64,000 nucleotides of DNA from Planctomycetota bacterium (GTDB lineage Bacteria; Planctomycetota; UBA8108; UBA1146), in the NCBI GenBank assembly GCA_016776905.1, contig JADHSM010000001.1, positions 109,743-173,742 on the forward strand, in the 5' to 3' direction. A model generated the notes under the pieces. That model had not been told where the DNA came from and searched no databases. It saw nothing but the letters and a program-made list of their open reading frames with translations. The first letter of the stretch is position 1, and every line of letters starts with the position of its first letter. Below, piece by piece: positions 54,961 through 63,136 of this stretch. A program made the position numbers and the translations under genes.

Positions 54961-55659
54961 TTGATCGCCAAGATCGTCACTATCGATGGACCCGCAGGTT
55001 GTGGCAAAAGTACTGTATCCCGGAAAATCGCCGCCCGACTTGGAGGGCGAATGTTTTCGAGTGGTCGAATTTATCGAACCCTGACCTGGTTGGCTCTCGA
55101 AGATAAAATCGATCTTTCCTGCTTCGAGGACGTCGCACAATTACCGTTGGATCATGTCTTGTCGATCGTCGCGCCGGATGCGCAATTCAATGTTCTTGTC
55201 GATGGCAAGAATCCGGGAGACGTTTTAGATTCAACGAGAGTGACGAAAGAAATTCATTACATCTCGGGGAATGCCCAATTACGTCAACTCGTCTTGCCTC
55301 TTCAAAGAAGTATTCCTTCCGACCTTCCTGTTGTTGCTGAAGGACGAGATATGGGAACAGTGGTCTTCCCTGATGCTCCAGTAAAGATATTTCTGACAGC
55401 GACATCTGAGCAGAGAGCGATTCGTCGGCATGAAGAATTAAAGAAGCGTCTCGGTGAAGAGGTGACCTTTGAAGAGGTACTGAGACAAGTGATTGAGAGA
55501 GATGATCGAGACAGTGAGAGAGACATCTCCCCGATGCGACCCGCTGAGGGTTCCTGCACAATTGATTCCACTGAATGCACCATCGAAATGGTGGTGGATT
55601 CCATTCTTGAGAGGATTCCTCCAGAGTGGATCCCGGAGACAAACCCATCTACCGACTGA
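54961..55659 (+). CDS. cmk: Cytidylate kinase
   Basis: A 232-residue enzyme phosphorylating CMP/dCMP. The P-loop TIDGPAGCGKSTVSR, FSSGRIYRTLTWLAL, AEGRDMGTVVFPDAPVKIFLTA and the RDDRDSERDISPM lid are typical. It starts with TTG and GGAGG. It is followed by plsC and rpsA, the common cmk-plsC-rpsA order. Confidence 0.95.
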   Translation: MIAKIVTIDGPAGCGKSTVSRKIAARLGGRMFSSGRIYRTLTWLALEDKIDLSCFEDVAQLPLDHVLSIVAPDAQFNVLVDGKNPGDVLDSTRVTKEIHYISGNAQLRQLVLPLQRSIPSDLPVVAEGRDMGTVVFPDAPVKIFLTATSEQRAIRRHEELKKRLGEEVTFEEVLRQVIERDDRDSERDISPMRPAEGSCTIDSTECTIEMVVDSILERIPPEWIPETNPSTD

Positions 55660-56252
55660 TACGCGGCACAGCGTGGTTCTTTTGCAAGATCCTGTTTCGC
55701 CATCGAGTTCGTGGACATGAAAATATTCCCAAAGAAGGCCCCTTTTTGTTGGCGGTCAATCATTCCAGCAATCTGGATCCGATCCTTGCCGGGACTTCTG
55801 TCAAAAGGCCTCTGGCATATATGGCCAGAAGTACACTTTTCAGTCCTGCTCCCATGGGCTGGATTCTGAGAAATGTGAACGCTCTTCCCCTTGAAAGAGA
55901 AGGGCTCGGTATCGCCGGATTCCGAGCGATCCTGGACCATTTAGAGGCGGGCGGGGGGGCATTGATCTTCCCGGAGGGAACGCGGAGTGCCGATGGAAGA
56001 CTGAAGCGCTTCAAAGGCGGAATCGTCCGTTTGGCGAATCTTGCGCAGGTTCCAGTGGTTCCAGCGTACATTTCCGGTGCTGCTCGGGCCATGAGGCGGG
56101 GGAATCGGCTTCCTAGGCCCCTGAATACCGAAATCACATTCGGAGAATGCATCGACAAGGAGGTCTTCTCAGAGGAAGATAACGGGTTGGAAGTGCTGCG
56201 GAAGGCCATCGAGGACCTTGTTCAGGATGATCACCGCTTACCTCCAATTTAG
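55626..56252 (+). CDS. plsC: 1-acyl-sn-glycerol-3-phosphate acyltransferase
   Basis: A 208-residue acyltransferase forming phosphatidic acid. The HX4D motif is NHSSNLDP near residue 45 and the glycerol-phosphate site FPEGTRS near residue 116. The start is GTG, overlapping the cmk end by 34 bases, so the N-terminus is tentative. Confidence 0.9.
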   Translation: MDPGDKPIYRLIRGTAWFFCKILFRHRVRGHENIPKEGPFLLAVNHSSNLDPILAGTSVKRPLAYMARSTLFSPAPMGWILRNVNALPLEREGLGIAGFRAILDHLEAGGGALIFPEGTRSADGRLKRFKGGIVRLANLAQVPVVPAYISGAARAMRRGNRLPRPLNTEITFGECIDKEVFSEEDNGLEVLRKAIEDLVQDDHRLPPI

Positions 56253-56317
56253 TCTGTATCGATCACGAAGGTCGTGGTCTCAGACAACAAACCAGGATAC
56301 GCCAGCCTGTAGTTTAG

Positions 56318-56336
56318 GGATCCGAAGGTCGGATCC
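56318..56336 (+). other. Hairpin in rpsA leader
   Basis: A perfect 8-bp stem (GGATCCGA/TCGGATCC, loop AGG) about 40 bases before rpsA. No T-run follows. It is a candidate for control of S1 translation or processing. Confidence 0.5.
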
Positions 56337-56377
56337 TCTCAGGGGCGGTCCGTGACCCACTGAAGGGGCCTTTTTCC

Positions 56378-58282
56378 ATGGCCAAACCAGAACTGCTCAA
56401 GCAGTTTGATCTCCGGGGCGAATCCCTGGATGACAAAGTCAACGATTACCTGCAGGGCGATTCCATCGATAGGGTGGATGAGATTCTCAGGGATTCTGTG
56501 ATCGATTTCGAAGAAGAAAAGATTATTCAGGGCAAGGTTGTCAGCACTTCCGATGACTGGGTCATCGTGGATGTCGGATACAAAGCCGAGGGTGAAGTTC
56601 CGAGAAGCCATTTCGAGGGTGCCGAGATCATTGTCGGTGACACTGTCGATGTGCTGATCGAGGAAGTCGATGAAGAAGACGGCCGGATTATGCTTTCGAA
56701 GCGTAAGGCTGATCGTATCAAAGGCTGGGAAAAAGTTGTTGAGACTCACAACGAAGGTGACGTGGTCACCGGACGTGTTCTCCGCAAAATCAAAGGCGGA
56801 CTGCTCATCGATATCGGTGTTCCCGTATTCCTGCCAGCCTCTCAAATCGCGATCCGCAGGGTCGGCGATGTTTCCGAATTTGTGGGCAAGGATCTTGAGT
56901 GCAAGATCATTAAGATCGACGAGCCACGAATGAATATCGTGGTCAGCCGTCGCAAGCTTCTTGAAGAGCGTCGCGATGAGTTGAAGTCCAACCTGATGAC
57001 CGAAATCGAGTTGGATCAGGTCCGCAAAGGTACCGTCAAGAACATCACCGATTTCGGCGCATTCGTCGACCTTGGTGGAATCGACGGTCTACTGCACATC
57101 ACAGACATGTCCTGGGGTCGTATCAATCACCCCAATGAAATCTTGACCGTTGAGCAAGAAATCGACGTCAAGGTGCTCAAGATCGACAAGGACCGTGAGC
57201 GGATTTCCTTGGGTCTCAAGCAAACTCAACCGAGTCCGTGGGATGACATTGAAGAGCGCTTCCCCATCGGTTCGAAGATTTCTGGAAAAGTTGTCAATGT
57301 GCTCTCCTACGGAGCCTTCATTGAACTTGAAGAGGGGATCGAGGGTCTTGTCCACGTGTCAGAGATGTCCTGGACGAGAAGAATCTCTAACCCCCGCGAA
57401 GTGGTTGAAGAAAACCAAGAAGTCGACGTTGTCGTTCTTGAAATCAAGAAAGACAAACAGGAGATCAGCCTCGGCATGAAGCAGGTTGAGGTCAATCCAT
57501 GGGAAGTCGTCGCGCAGAAGTACCCTGTCGGTCACTACATCAGCGGCAAGGTGCGTAACCTGACGAACTATGGAGCCTTCGTTGAGCTTGAGGATGGAAT
57601 CGATGGTCTTTTGCATGTCAGCGACATGTCTTGGACTCGCAAGATTATCCACCCCTCCGAGAAGTTGGACAAAGGACAAGAAGTCCATGCCGTCGTGCTC
57701 GAGGTCGATCAGGAGCGCAAGCGCATTGCTCTCGGTCTCAAGCAGATGGAAGAAGACCCCTGGGTACGCGAGATTCCCGATACCTATGCCATTGGAACCG
57801 TTGTTCGCGGAACCGTTACGAAGACCACCAACTTTGGTGCATTCGTTCAGATGGAAGAGGACCTCGAAGGATTGCTCCACATCTCGGAACTGTCTGGCGA
57901 CAAAGTCGACAGCCCAGAGCAGGTGGTCACCATTGGTGAAACCGTCGACGTGAAAGTGATTCGAGTCGATGATGAGAGCCGTAAGATCGGTTTGAGTCTG
58001 AAAGAAGTGACAGAAGAGGAGAGTGCCCAGTTGGCCGCCCTTTATGAGCAGGCTGCAGAAGGTGAATTTCCGACGACCGTTGGATCTGTTCCGGAGAATC
58101 TTCCCGACGAAGTGCCGGATATCGAAGATCCTGAGGATGTCGTTCCTGTTCCTGAGGCTGGAGACATTGAAGAGAATGCCAGTATTGAAGAGCCGACAGC
58201 TGATGCACCCACTGAAGAGGCTTCCTCTGAAGAGGTTGCAGGAGAAACGAGTGACGATGATGAGACCGAGAATCGGGAATAA
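56378..58282 (+). CDS. rpsA: Small ribosomal subunit protein bS1
   Basis: A 634-residue protein with six S1 RNA-binding domains, starting near residues 50, 130, 213, 300, 388 and 475; the last four share the GAFV/GLLHxSDMSW pattern. The first two are more divergent, as in other S1 proteins, where they dock on the ribosome. The C-terminal 80 residues are acidic and low complexity (Glu, Asp, Pro). It recruits mRNA to the 30S subunit. Confidence 0.95.
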   Translation: MAKPELLKQFDLRGESLDDKVNDYLQGDSIDRVDEILRDSVIDFEEEKIIQGKVVSTSDDWVIVDVGYKAEGEVPRSHFEGAEIIVGDTVDVLIEEVDEEDGRIMLSKRKADRIKGWEKVVETHNEGDVVTGRVLRKIKGGLLIDIGVPVFLPASQIAIRRVGDVSEFVGKDLECKIIKIDEPRMNIVVSRRKLLEERRDELKSNLMTEIELDQVRKGTVKNITDFGAFVDLGGIDGLLHITDMSWGRINHPNEILTVEQEIDVKVLKIDKDRERISLGLKQTQPSPWDDIEERFPIGSKISGKVVNVLSYGAFIELEEGIEGLVHVSEMSWTRRISNPREVVEENQEVDVVVLEIKKDKQEISLGMKQVEVNPWEVVAQKYPVGHYISGKVRNLTNYGAFVELEDGIDGLLHVSDMSWTRKIIHPSEKLDKGQEVHAVVLEVDQERKRIALGLKQMEEDPWVREIPDTYAIGTVVRGTVTKTTNFGAFVQMEEDLEGLLHISELSGDKVDSPEQVVTIGETVDVKVIRVDDESRKIGLSLKEVTEEESAQLAALYEQAAEGEFPTTVGSVPENLPDEVPDIEDPEDVVPVPEAGDIEENASIEEPTADAPTEEASSEEVAGETSDDDETENRE

Positions 58283-58316
58283 TCCTGTTCCGGTATTCCG
58301 GATTGGTACGAGTTGC

Positions 58317-58346
58317 GAGGAGGATCGGGATGACCCGGTCCTCCTC
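58317..58346 (+). other. Hairpin sequestering a strong ribosome site
   Basis: Arms 58317-58329 and 58334-58346 form a 13-bp stem (one G-U pair) with the loop ATGA. The left arm contains AGGAGG and the loop contains the ATG of a six-codon ORF. It lies 34 bases past the rpsA stop, so it could also act as a transcript end; no T-run follows. Confidence 0.6.
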
Positions 58347-58350
58347 GTGA
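58330..58350 (+). CDS. Candidate six-codon leader peptide
   Basis: ATG ACC CGG TCC TCC TCG TGA, reading MTRSSS, preceded by AGGAGG with a 6-base spacer. Its stop overlaps the GTG start of the next gene by four bases (GTGA), the coupling used by longer genes in this window. It may be chance, but the ribosome site has no other use. Confidence 0.35.
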   Translation: MTRSSS

Positions 58351-59450
58351 TCATCCCGATTCTATGGCTCTCATTGCTGGTATTTTTTGCTCACCCAGTT
58401 CTGGCGACCGAGCTGGGGTCGGATCCACAAATCTCAAATGGGGAATCCGGATCTTCTTCCTCGAAGATCGATGACAAAGAGGTGGTTCAAACCTTTTTAG
58501 AGGGCCGCTACAAGCAAGCCCTCGAAGCCTACAAAGCCGGAAATTTTGAAAAGGCCTGGAAAATGTCCGAGGCCATTCTCATTCTTGCTCCGGATAACTT
58601 GTTCATTTTTGATCGTGTGAATGCTCTTCGTAGAAGAGCTCAGGGACGGCATCTCAGTCAGAGTTCCGTCGCAGTTCGTTTTTCTGTCGAAGAAGACGAA
58701 GACGATATTGAAGGTGGGAATTCCAGTCGGGATGACAGTCTCGATGAGAAAAAGTCTCCCTTTCCCAAACCATTCCTGACAGGAGTGGTTCTTCTCGAGA
58801 ATCTTTCCGACGAAGCGATTCAGTTTGGCGATGGTCGAGCTGAGGAAGATATTCTGGGCCAGGTGGTCTGGAGAGTCCGAGAAGTGTACCTAGACGGTAC
58901 CGAGAGGGTGTGGTCCGACACTCGAGTCTTGAGAATCGAAGGAGGCTTCAGGGTAGATCCTGGAGCGAGCAGGGGGATCCCTGTGCAACTTCCGATTCCG
59001 GTGTCCAGATATCGGCCTTTGATTCAGGAGTGGATCGTTGCCGGAAATACTCGCCCCTTGAAGTTGAAAACTCCAGAGGGTGAAGTCACGAGAGGGCTTC
59101 CTTGGATTGAGGAGAGAGGTCGGTTTCTCGACCCAGATATGAATGAACTCTCTACAAATCCACGGGAAGGGATGCGCCTGGCGCTGGTCAAGGGCGATGT
59201 CCCTGGGTTGGTCCTGGCTCGGCATCTCTGGCTGGATCGAAGACATGAGCGAAAAGCTTCTCCTGATCTTACCGATCCTCTCATCGAAGAGGTGATTTCG
59301 TCGTTGGGGAGCCACGAGGGCAAAATGGATTATCTTCTCGTGGGTGTTCTCGAAGAAATCACGGGATTGATCATGGAGAGATCGGCCCGGATATGGAAGA
59401 TATGGGGACTGTCTCGTCAGGTGCGACGAGATGGGGGAGATGGGAGATAG
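58347..59450 (+). CDS. Exported protein of unknown function with TPR-like region
   Basis: A 367-residue protein. GTG 58347 begins a clear signal peptide (IIPILWLSLLVFFAHPVLA, cleavage before TELG); the longer frame overlaps rpsA and has no such sense. Residues 55-110 are TPR-like (YKQALEAYKAGNFEKAWKMSEAIL). A beta-rich part follows. No catalytic motif is recognised. It has no ribosome site of its own, which fits coupling to the six-codon ORF. Confidence 0.7.
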   Translation: MIIPILWLSLLVFFAHPVLATELGSDPQISNGESGSSSSKIDDKEVVQTFLEGRYKQALEAYKAGNFEKAWKMSEAILILAPDNLFIFDRVNALRRRAQGRHLSQSSVAVRFSVEEDEDDIEGGNSSRDDSLDEKKSPFPKPFLTGVVLLENLSDEAIQFGDGRAEEDILGQVVWRVREVYLDGTERVWSDTRVLRIEGGFRVDPGASRGIPVQLPIPVSRYRPLIQEWIVAGNTRPLKLKTPEGEVTRGLPWIEERGRFLDPDMNELSTNPREGMRLALVKGDVPGLVLARHLWLDRRHERKASPDLTDPLIEEVISSLGSHEGKMDYLLVGVLEEITGLIMERSARIWKIWGLSRQVRRDGGDGR

Positions 59451-59453
59451 GCT

Positions 59454-60662
59454 TTGGCTTTCGTTGAGGATGATGCATTCAAGGAAGTGACCCGCGGTGC
59501 TGTCACTGTCGACACTTTGGAAGAACTACAGAAAAAGTGGGCGATTTCCCAATCGAAATCAAAGCCACTCCGAGTGAAGCTAGGTGTGGATCCTACAAAC
59601 CCACAACTTCACATCGGTCATGCCGTTCCGCTGCGCAAGCTTCGCCAGTTCCAGGATGCTGGACATTTGGCGGTCCTCATCATCGGTGATTATACCGCTT
59701 GTGTCGGAGACCCTTCGGGCAGGGATAAGACCCGTCCGACTCTGACCCATGATCAGGTTCGCGAGAACGCTGAAAGTTATCTAGAGCAAGCGTGGAAAAT
59801 TCTCGATCAAGAGAAAACTGAACTCCGTTGGAACGGTGACTGGTTCCGAGAGATGTCATTTTTAGATGTGATCGCTCTCTGTGGCAGGACGACTGTGGCA
59901 CGCCAATTAGAGCGCGACGATTTCCAAAAGAGATTCAGTGGCGGCCTTCCCATCAATCTACACGAGTTTATTTATCCCCTCATGCAGGCTTGGGATTCCG
60001 TTCAAGTTCAAGCCGATGTCGAATTGGGGGGGACCGATCAGACCTTTAACCTATTGCTGGGAAGAGATCTGATGCGTCAAGAAGGATTAGATGCACAAGT
60101 CTGCATGACCTTGCCTCTACTTGTGGGAACAGATGGCAGCCGCAAGATGTCAAAGACATACGGTAATTCGATCGGTATATCCGACTCTCCTGAGGATATC
60201 TTCGGTAAAACGATGTCTATTCCAGATGAGGCGATGAGGGATTACTTCACATTGGGAACCGATCTCTCTTTGTCTGAAATAGAAGATCGCCTCGCCTCTT
60301 CTCCGAGAGAGTGCAAAGGGTTTTTGGCGAAGACTATGGTTCGTCTTTATCACGGTGAAACAGCCGCGGAGGCTGCCGAACAGAACTTCGTCAATATATT
60401 CGCTAAGGGAGGACTTCCCGATGATATTGAAGAATTTTCAGTCGGCGGAGATCTCATCGAGGATGGCAAGGTCTGGATCGTAAAACTGGTGGTCGAAGCG
60501 GGAATGGCTCCTAGCAACAACGAAGCTCGCAGAAATGTTCAGGCGGGTGGAGTTCGTATCGACGATGTCAAAGTACCAGATGCGGATGACAAGATTGAGA
60601 TCAAGGATGGAATGATCTTGAGAGTTGGAAAGCGCAAGTTCAGAAAGATCCGTCTGGGTTAG
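59454..60662 (+). CDS. tyrS: Tyrosine-tRNA ligase
   Basis: A 402-residue class I synthetase. The HIGH motif is PQLHIGH near residue 45, KMSKT near residue 232, and a C-terminal S4 RNA-binding domain from about residue 335 (SNNEARRNVQAGGVRID). The HIGH spacing is that of the TyrZ-like group. The start is TTG with GGGAG upstream. The stop overlaps the convergent purN by four bases. Confidence 0.94.
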   Translation: MAFVEDDAFKEVTRGAVTVDTLEELQKKWAISQSKSKPLRVKLGVDPTNPQLHIGHAVPLRKLRQFQDAGHLAVLIIGDYTACVGDPSGRDKTRPTLTHDQVRENAESYLEQAWKILDQEKTELRWNGDWFREMSFLDVIALCGRTTVARQLERDDFQKRFSGGLPINLHEFIYPLMQAWDSVQVQADVELGGTDQTFNLLLGRDLMRQEGLDAQVCMTLPLLVGTDGSRKMSKTYGNSIGISDSPEDIFGKTMSIPDEAMRDYFTLGTDLSLSEIEDRLASSPRECKGFLAKTMVRLYHGETAAEAAEQNFVNIFAKGGLPDDIEEFSVGGDLIEDGKVWIVKLVVEAGMAPSNNEARRNVQAGGVRIDDVKVPDADDKIEIKDGMILRVGKRKFRKIRLG

Positions 60663-61288
60663 CCGAGCTCGTTGTGAAGTTGACCTCTCACCAAGGCATC
60701 CACGGCAGCAGGTAGGGCTTTCATCTCTGCATCAAAGACACGTGCTGCCAGTGCTCGAACGTCATCGTCGGGATGCACCGTTACTTTCTCTTGTAAGATG
60801 ATCGGGCCACGGTCGTATTGGTCGTCGACAAAGTGGACTGTGCAGCCTGAGACAAGATCTCCCGCCTCCAATACCTTTTTATGGACTCTATCTCCGTAAC
60901 AGCCTTTTCCTCCGTGTCGGGGGAGGAGAGAGGGATGGATATTGATGACGCGGTGCTGCCAGTTTTTCGGAATAGCGAGTTTTCGAAGCCAGCCACCCAA
61001 GATGGCAAACTGGCAACCCGCTGCATCGAGAGAGTTGAAGATCTCCCTCGATTCCTCGACGGTGCTACAGGGGTGTACTTCCCAAGGGATTCCTGCTTCT
61101 TCAGCTCGCTCGAGGCCACCGATCCCAGCTTTACTGGCGATCACGAGGTCGATTTTGGCAGGTATATTTTGTTCTTCGATTTGAGCCCATAAATTGACGA
61201 GGGTTCTTCCCCCTCCTGAAAGAAGAAACCCGACGGATACCTTTTCGGTACCCGTCGGGTTTTCGGCTCGTTCAGAATCTGAATTCAT
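60659..61288 (-). CDS. purN: Phosphoribosylglycinamide formyltransferase
   Basis: A 209-residue enzyme of purine synthesis (GART). FLLSGGGRTLVNL replaces the usual SGxGSNL. Later NIHPSLLPRHGGKG, the catalytic His in SGCTVHFVDDQYDRGPII, and a conserved Asp are present. The variant phosphate loop means a related formyltransferase is possible, but the core favours PurN. It follows clpP by seven bases, and a terminator-like hairpin lies in its 5' coding part. Confidence 0.88.
   Translation of the reverse strand: MNSDSERAENPTGTEKVSVGFLLSGGGRTLVNLWAQIEEQNIPAKIDLVIASKAGIGGLERAEEAGIPWEVHPCSTVEESREIFNSLDAAGCQFAILGGWLRKLAIPKNWQHRVINIHPSLLPRHGGKGCYGDRVHKKVLEAGDLVSGCTVHFVDDQYDRGPIILQEKVTVHPDDDVRALAARVFDAEMKALPAAVDALVRGQLHNELG
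61226..61262 (-). terminator. Terminator-like hairpin inside the purN 5' coding region
   Basis: On the minus strand a 16-bp stem (one G-U pair, 5-base GAAAA loop) is followed by CTTCTTTC. It covers purN codons about 9-21 and lies 34-70 bases past the clpP stop. It could stop clpP-operon transcription or attenuate purN. Confidence 0.55.
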
Positions 61289-61295
61289 CTTCGAT

Positions 61296-61913
61296 TTACA
61301 GGTCGTTGAGGCTGGTCAGGATTTGCCCGATCAAGCCGTACTCACATGCTTCCTCAGGAGACATCCAGTAGTCCTTGTTGGTGTCCTTCTCAACCTGTTC
61401 CACATCTCGTCCTGTTTCACTGGCAATCAACTCATTACATCTGCGGCGCAGTTTGAGAATCTCGTCTGCAGTGATTTCAATCTCGGATGCTTTACCACGA
61501 ACTCCACTGGAGGGCTGGTGGATCATGATCCGTGAGTTCGGAAGCGAGAAGCGTCGCTCATTGGGAGTCGCCAATAGAATGACTGTACCTGCAGAGGCAT
61601 TCAGTCCATTTGTGATGCAGAGTACTGGACTGCGAATGAACTTGATCGCGTCATAGATGGCGAATCCGTCATCCGCTGATCCCCCAGGGGTGTTGATGAA
61701 GAGACGAATCGGATCATCGTTCTGGGAATCGAGCCACAGCAATGCTGGAACGATTTTGCGAGTCAACTTCGGAGATACTTCCTCAGAGATGAAGAGCGTT
61801 CTTTGCTTCTCCATCAAATCCTTGAGGTAGTTGCCGGACGCTCCGCCTTTGTCCTCTTCCTTGTCAGAATTCTCGGACATGTAGTTTGACGTGTAATCGA
61901 TGGAATCAATCAT
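61296..61913 (-). CDS. clpP: ATP-dependent Clp protease proteolytic subunit
   Basis: A 205-residue serine protease. The catalytic triad is Ser107 in GLNASAGT, His132 in MIHQPSSG and probably Asp177 in EKDTNKDYWM. ATG 61913 overlaps the phosphorylase stop (ATGA). An acidic N-terminal stretch (about residues 12-28) lengthens it. The oxyanion motif GLNASAG differs from the usual GQAASMG. Confidence 0.92.
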   Translation of the reverse strand: MIDSIDYTSNYMSENSDKEEDKGGASGNYLKDLMEKQRTLFISEEVSPKLTRKIVPALLWLDSQNDDPIRLFINTPGGSADDGFAIYDAIKFIRSPVLCITNGLNASAGTVILLATPNERRFSLPNSRIMIHQPSSGVRGKASEIEITADEILKLRRRCNELIASETGRDVEQVEKDTNKDYWMSPEEACEYGLIGQILTSLNDL

Positions 61914-62809
61914 CCTTGGTGGCCCCTTTCTGGGCATTCGGTGGCATGAACTCCTTGTTGTAGAAACTGGACAACCAGTTTCGTGAGGTGGGGTTCGGCC
62001 CCTGCTGCTACTGACAAGATCTCTTCTACGGAAACTTTCTTCAAGTGATCCGGGTCGCAAAGATCGGTGATCACCGATATTGCTGAGGCCCGAATGCCCT
62101 CATGTGCACAAATTATGACTTCTGGAACAGTCGACATTCCTACCACATCAGCCCCTAAACCCCTCAGCATGCGATATTCCGCCCGAGTTTCGAGATTGGG
62201 GCCGGGGACGGCCACGTAGACTCCGCGGGATGCACGAATTGTAGATTTCTGAGCAATTTGTAAGAATCGATCCACGGAATCGAGGCAATATGGCTCACTC
62301 ATGTCCGGAAATCGAGGGCCCCAGTCGTCATGATTCATGCCCGTCAGCGGGTTGGATCCCATCAAATGAATGTGGTCATCCAGTATCAGCAAATCACCTT
62401 TTTCCATTTCAGGTGAGAGCCCTCCGCAGCAATTGGAGATAATTGCCGATTGAACCCCAAGCCGTGCAGCGACTCGCATCGGCATGACGACTTCCTCCAT
62501 GGAGTAACCCTCGTAGAGATGGAATCGCCCTTGGAAAGTTAGGACGCGAGTATTTCCAATCGTTCCGAAGTGGAGTTTTCCTTCGTGGCCAGGGGCCGTG
62601 GATTGGGGGAATCCTGGAATCGATGCGTATGAAATACTCGTTCTATCTGAGATTTCTTCGACCAGTCCGCCCAGTCCAGTACCTAGAATGATCACCACTT
62701 CCGGAGGAGCTCCGGGGTTGGCGTCTACCAGTGCACTGGCAGCATCTTCGATGCGCTGGCGTTGTGCATGACCCTTTTCCTGGATCGTTGGCATGTCAAG
62801 TTTCTCCAT
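61910..62809 (-). CDS. Purine nucleoside phosphorylase (trimeric type)
   Basis: A 299-residue enzyme splitting purine nucleosides to base and ribose-1-phosphate. IILGTGLGGLV, TAPGHEGKL, FQGRFHLYEGYS, NCCGGLS and MSTVPEVI are typical; NCCGG replaces NAAGG. The ATG follows the DUF167 stop directly (TGAATG), with GGAG just upstream. It could use the inosine made by adenosine deaminase. Confidence 0.92.
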   Translation of the reverse strand: MEKLDMPTIQEKGHAQRQRIEDAASALVDANPGAPPEVVIILGTGLGGLVEEISDRTSISYASIPGFPQSTAPGHEGKLHFGTIGNTRVLTFQGRFHLYEGYSMEEVVMPMRVAARLGVQSAIISNCCGGLSPEMEKGDLLILDDHIHLMGSNPLTGMNHDDWGPRFPDMSEPYCLDSVDRFLQIAQKSTIRASRGVYVAVPGPNLETRAEYRMLRGLGADVVGMSTVPEVIICAHEGIRASAISVITDLCDPDHLKKVSVEEILSVAAGAEPHLTKLVVQFLQQGVHATECPERGHQG

Positions 62810-63136
62810 TCACTCCAGATGAGAGCGCAATGCTTCCTCAACTTCATTACTCGTGATTTTCATCAGCAAGAAGGTTTTTCTTCTACTTTGCTCACCCCGA
62901 AGAAGCCTGATTCGGCTCTTTGGTATTCCGAGGGTACCTGAAAGTACCTCACAGATGGTGCGATTTGCCTTTCCCTTCTCAGGAGCGGTGGTCACCTTGA
63001 CCACCAGAGCTCCTTGGCGAATCTCTCCGGTAGAGTTTCTGGAGGCCCCGGGAATCGCTCGGACCGAGAGTTCTATACCCTCGGGAGTGGACTTGAGCTC
63101 CGGGAATTCCACGGGTTTCTCAGCATCATCACTCAT
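62810..63136 (-). CDS. DUF167 (YggU-type) protein
   Basis: A 108-residue protein with the family core LSVRAIPGASRNSTGEI, VKVTTAPEKGKANRTICEVLS and GIPKSRIRLLRGEQSRRKTFLL. The function is not settled. It sits between the TPR-like gene and the phosphorylase, overlapping the former by four bases. Confidence 0.9.
   Translation of the reverse strand: MSDDAEKPVEFPELKSTPEGIELSVRAIPGASRNSTGEIRQGALVVKVTTAPEKGKANRTICEVLSGTLGIPKSRIRLLRGEQSRRKTFLLMKITSNEVEEALRSHLE

Noticed and set aside
57359..58354. 331-residue open frame opposite rpsA
   Set aside because: It mirrors the repeated S1 domains in antisense, has no ribosome site, and rpsA is certain.
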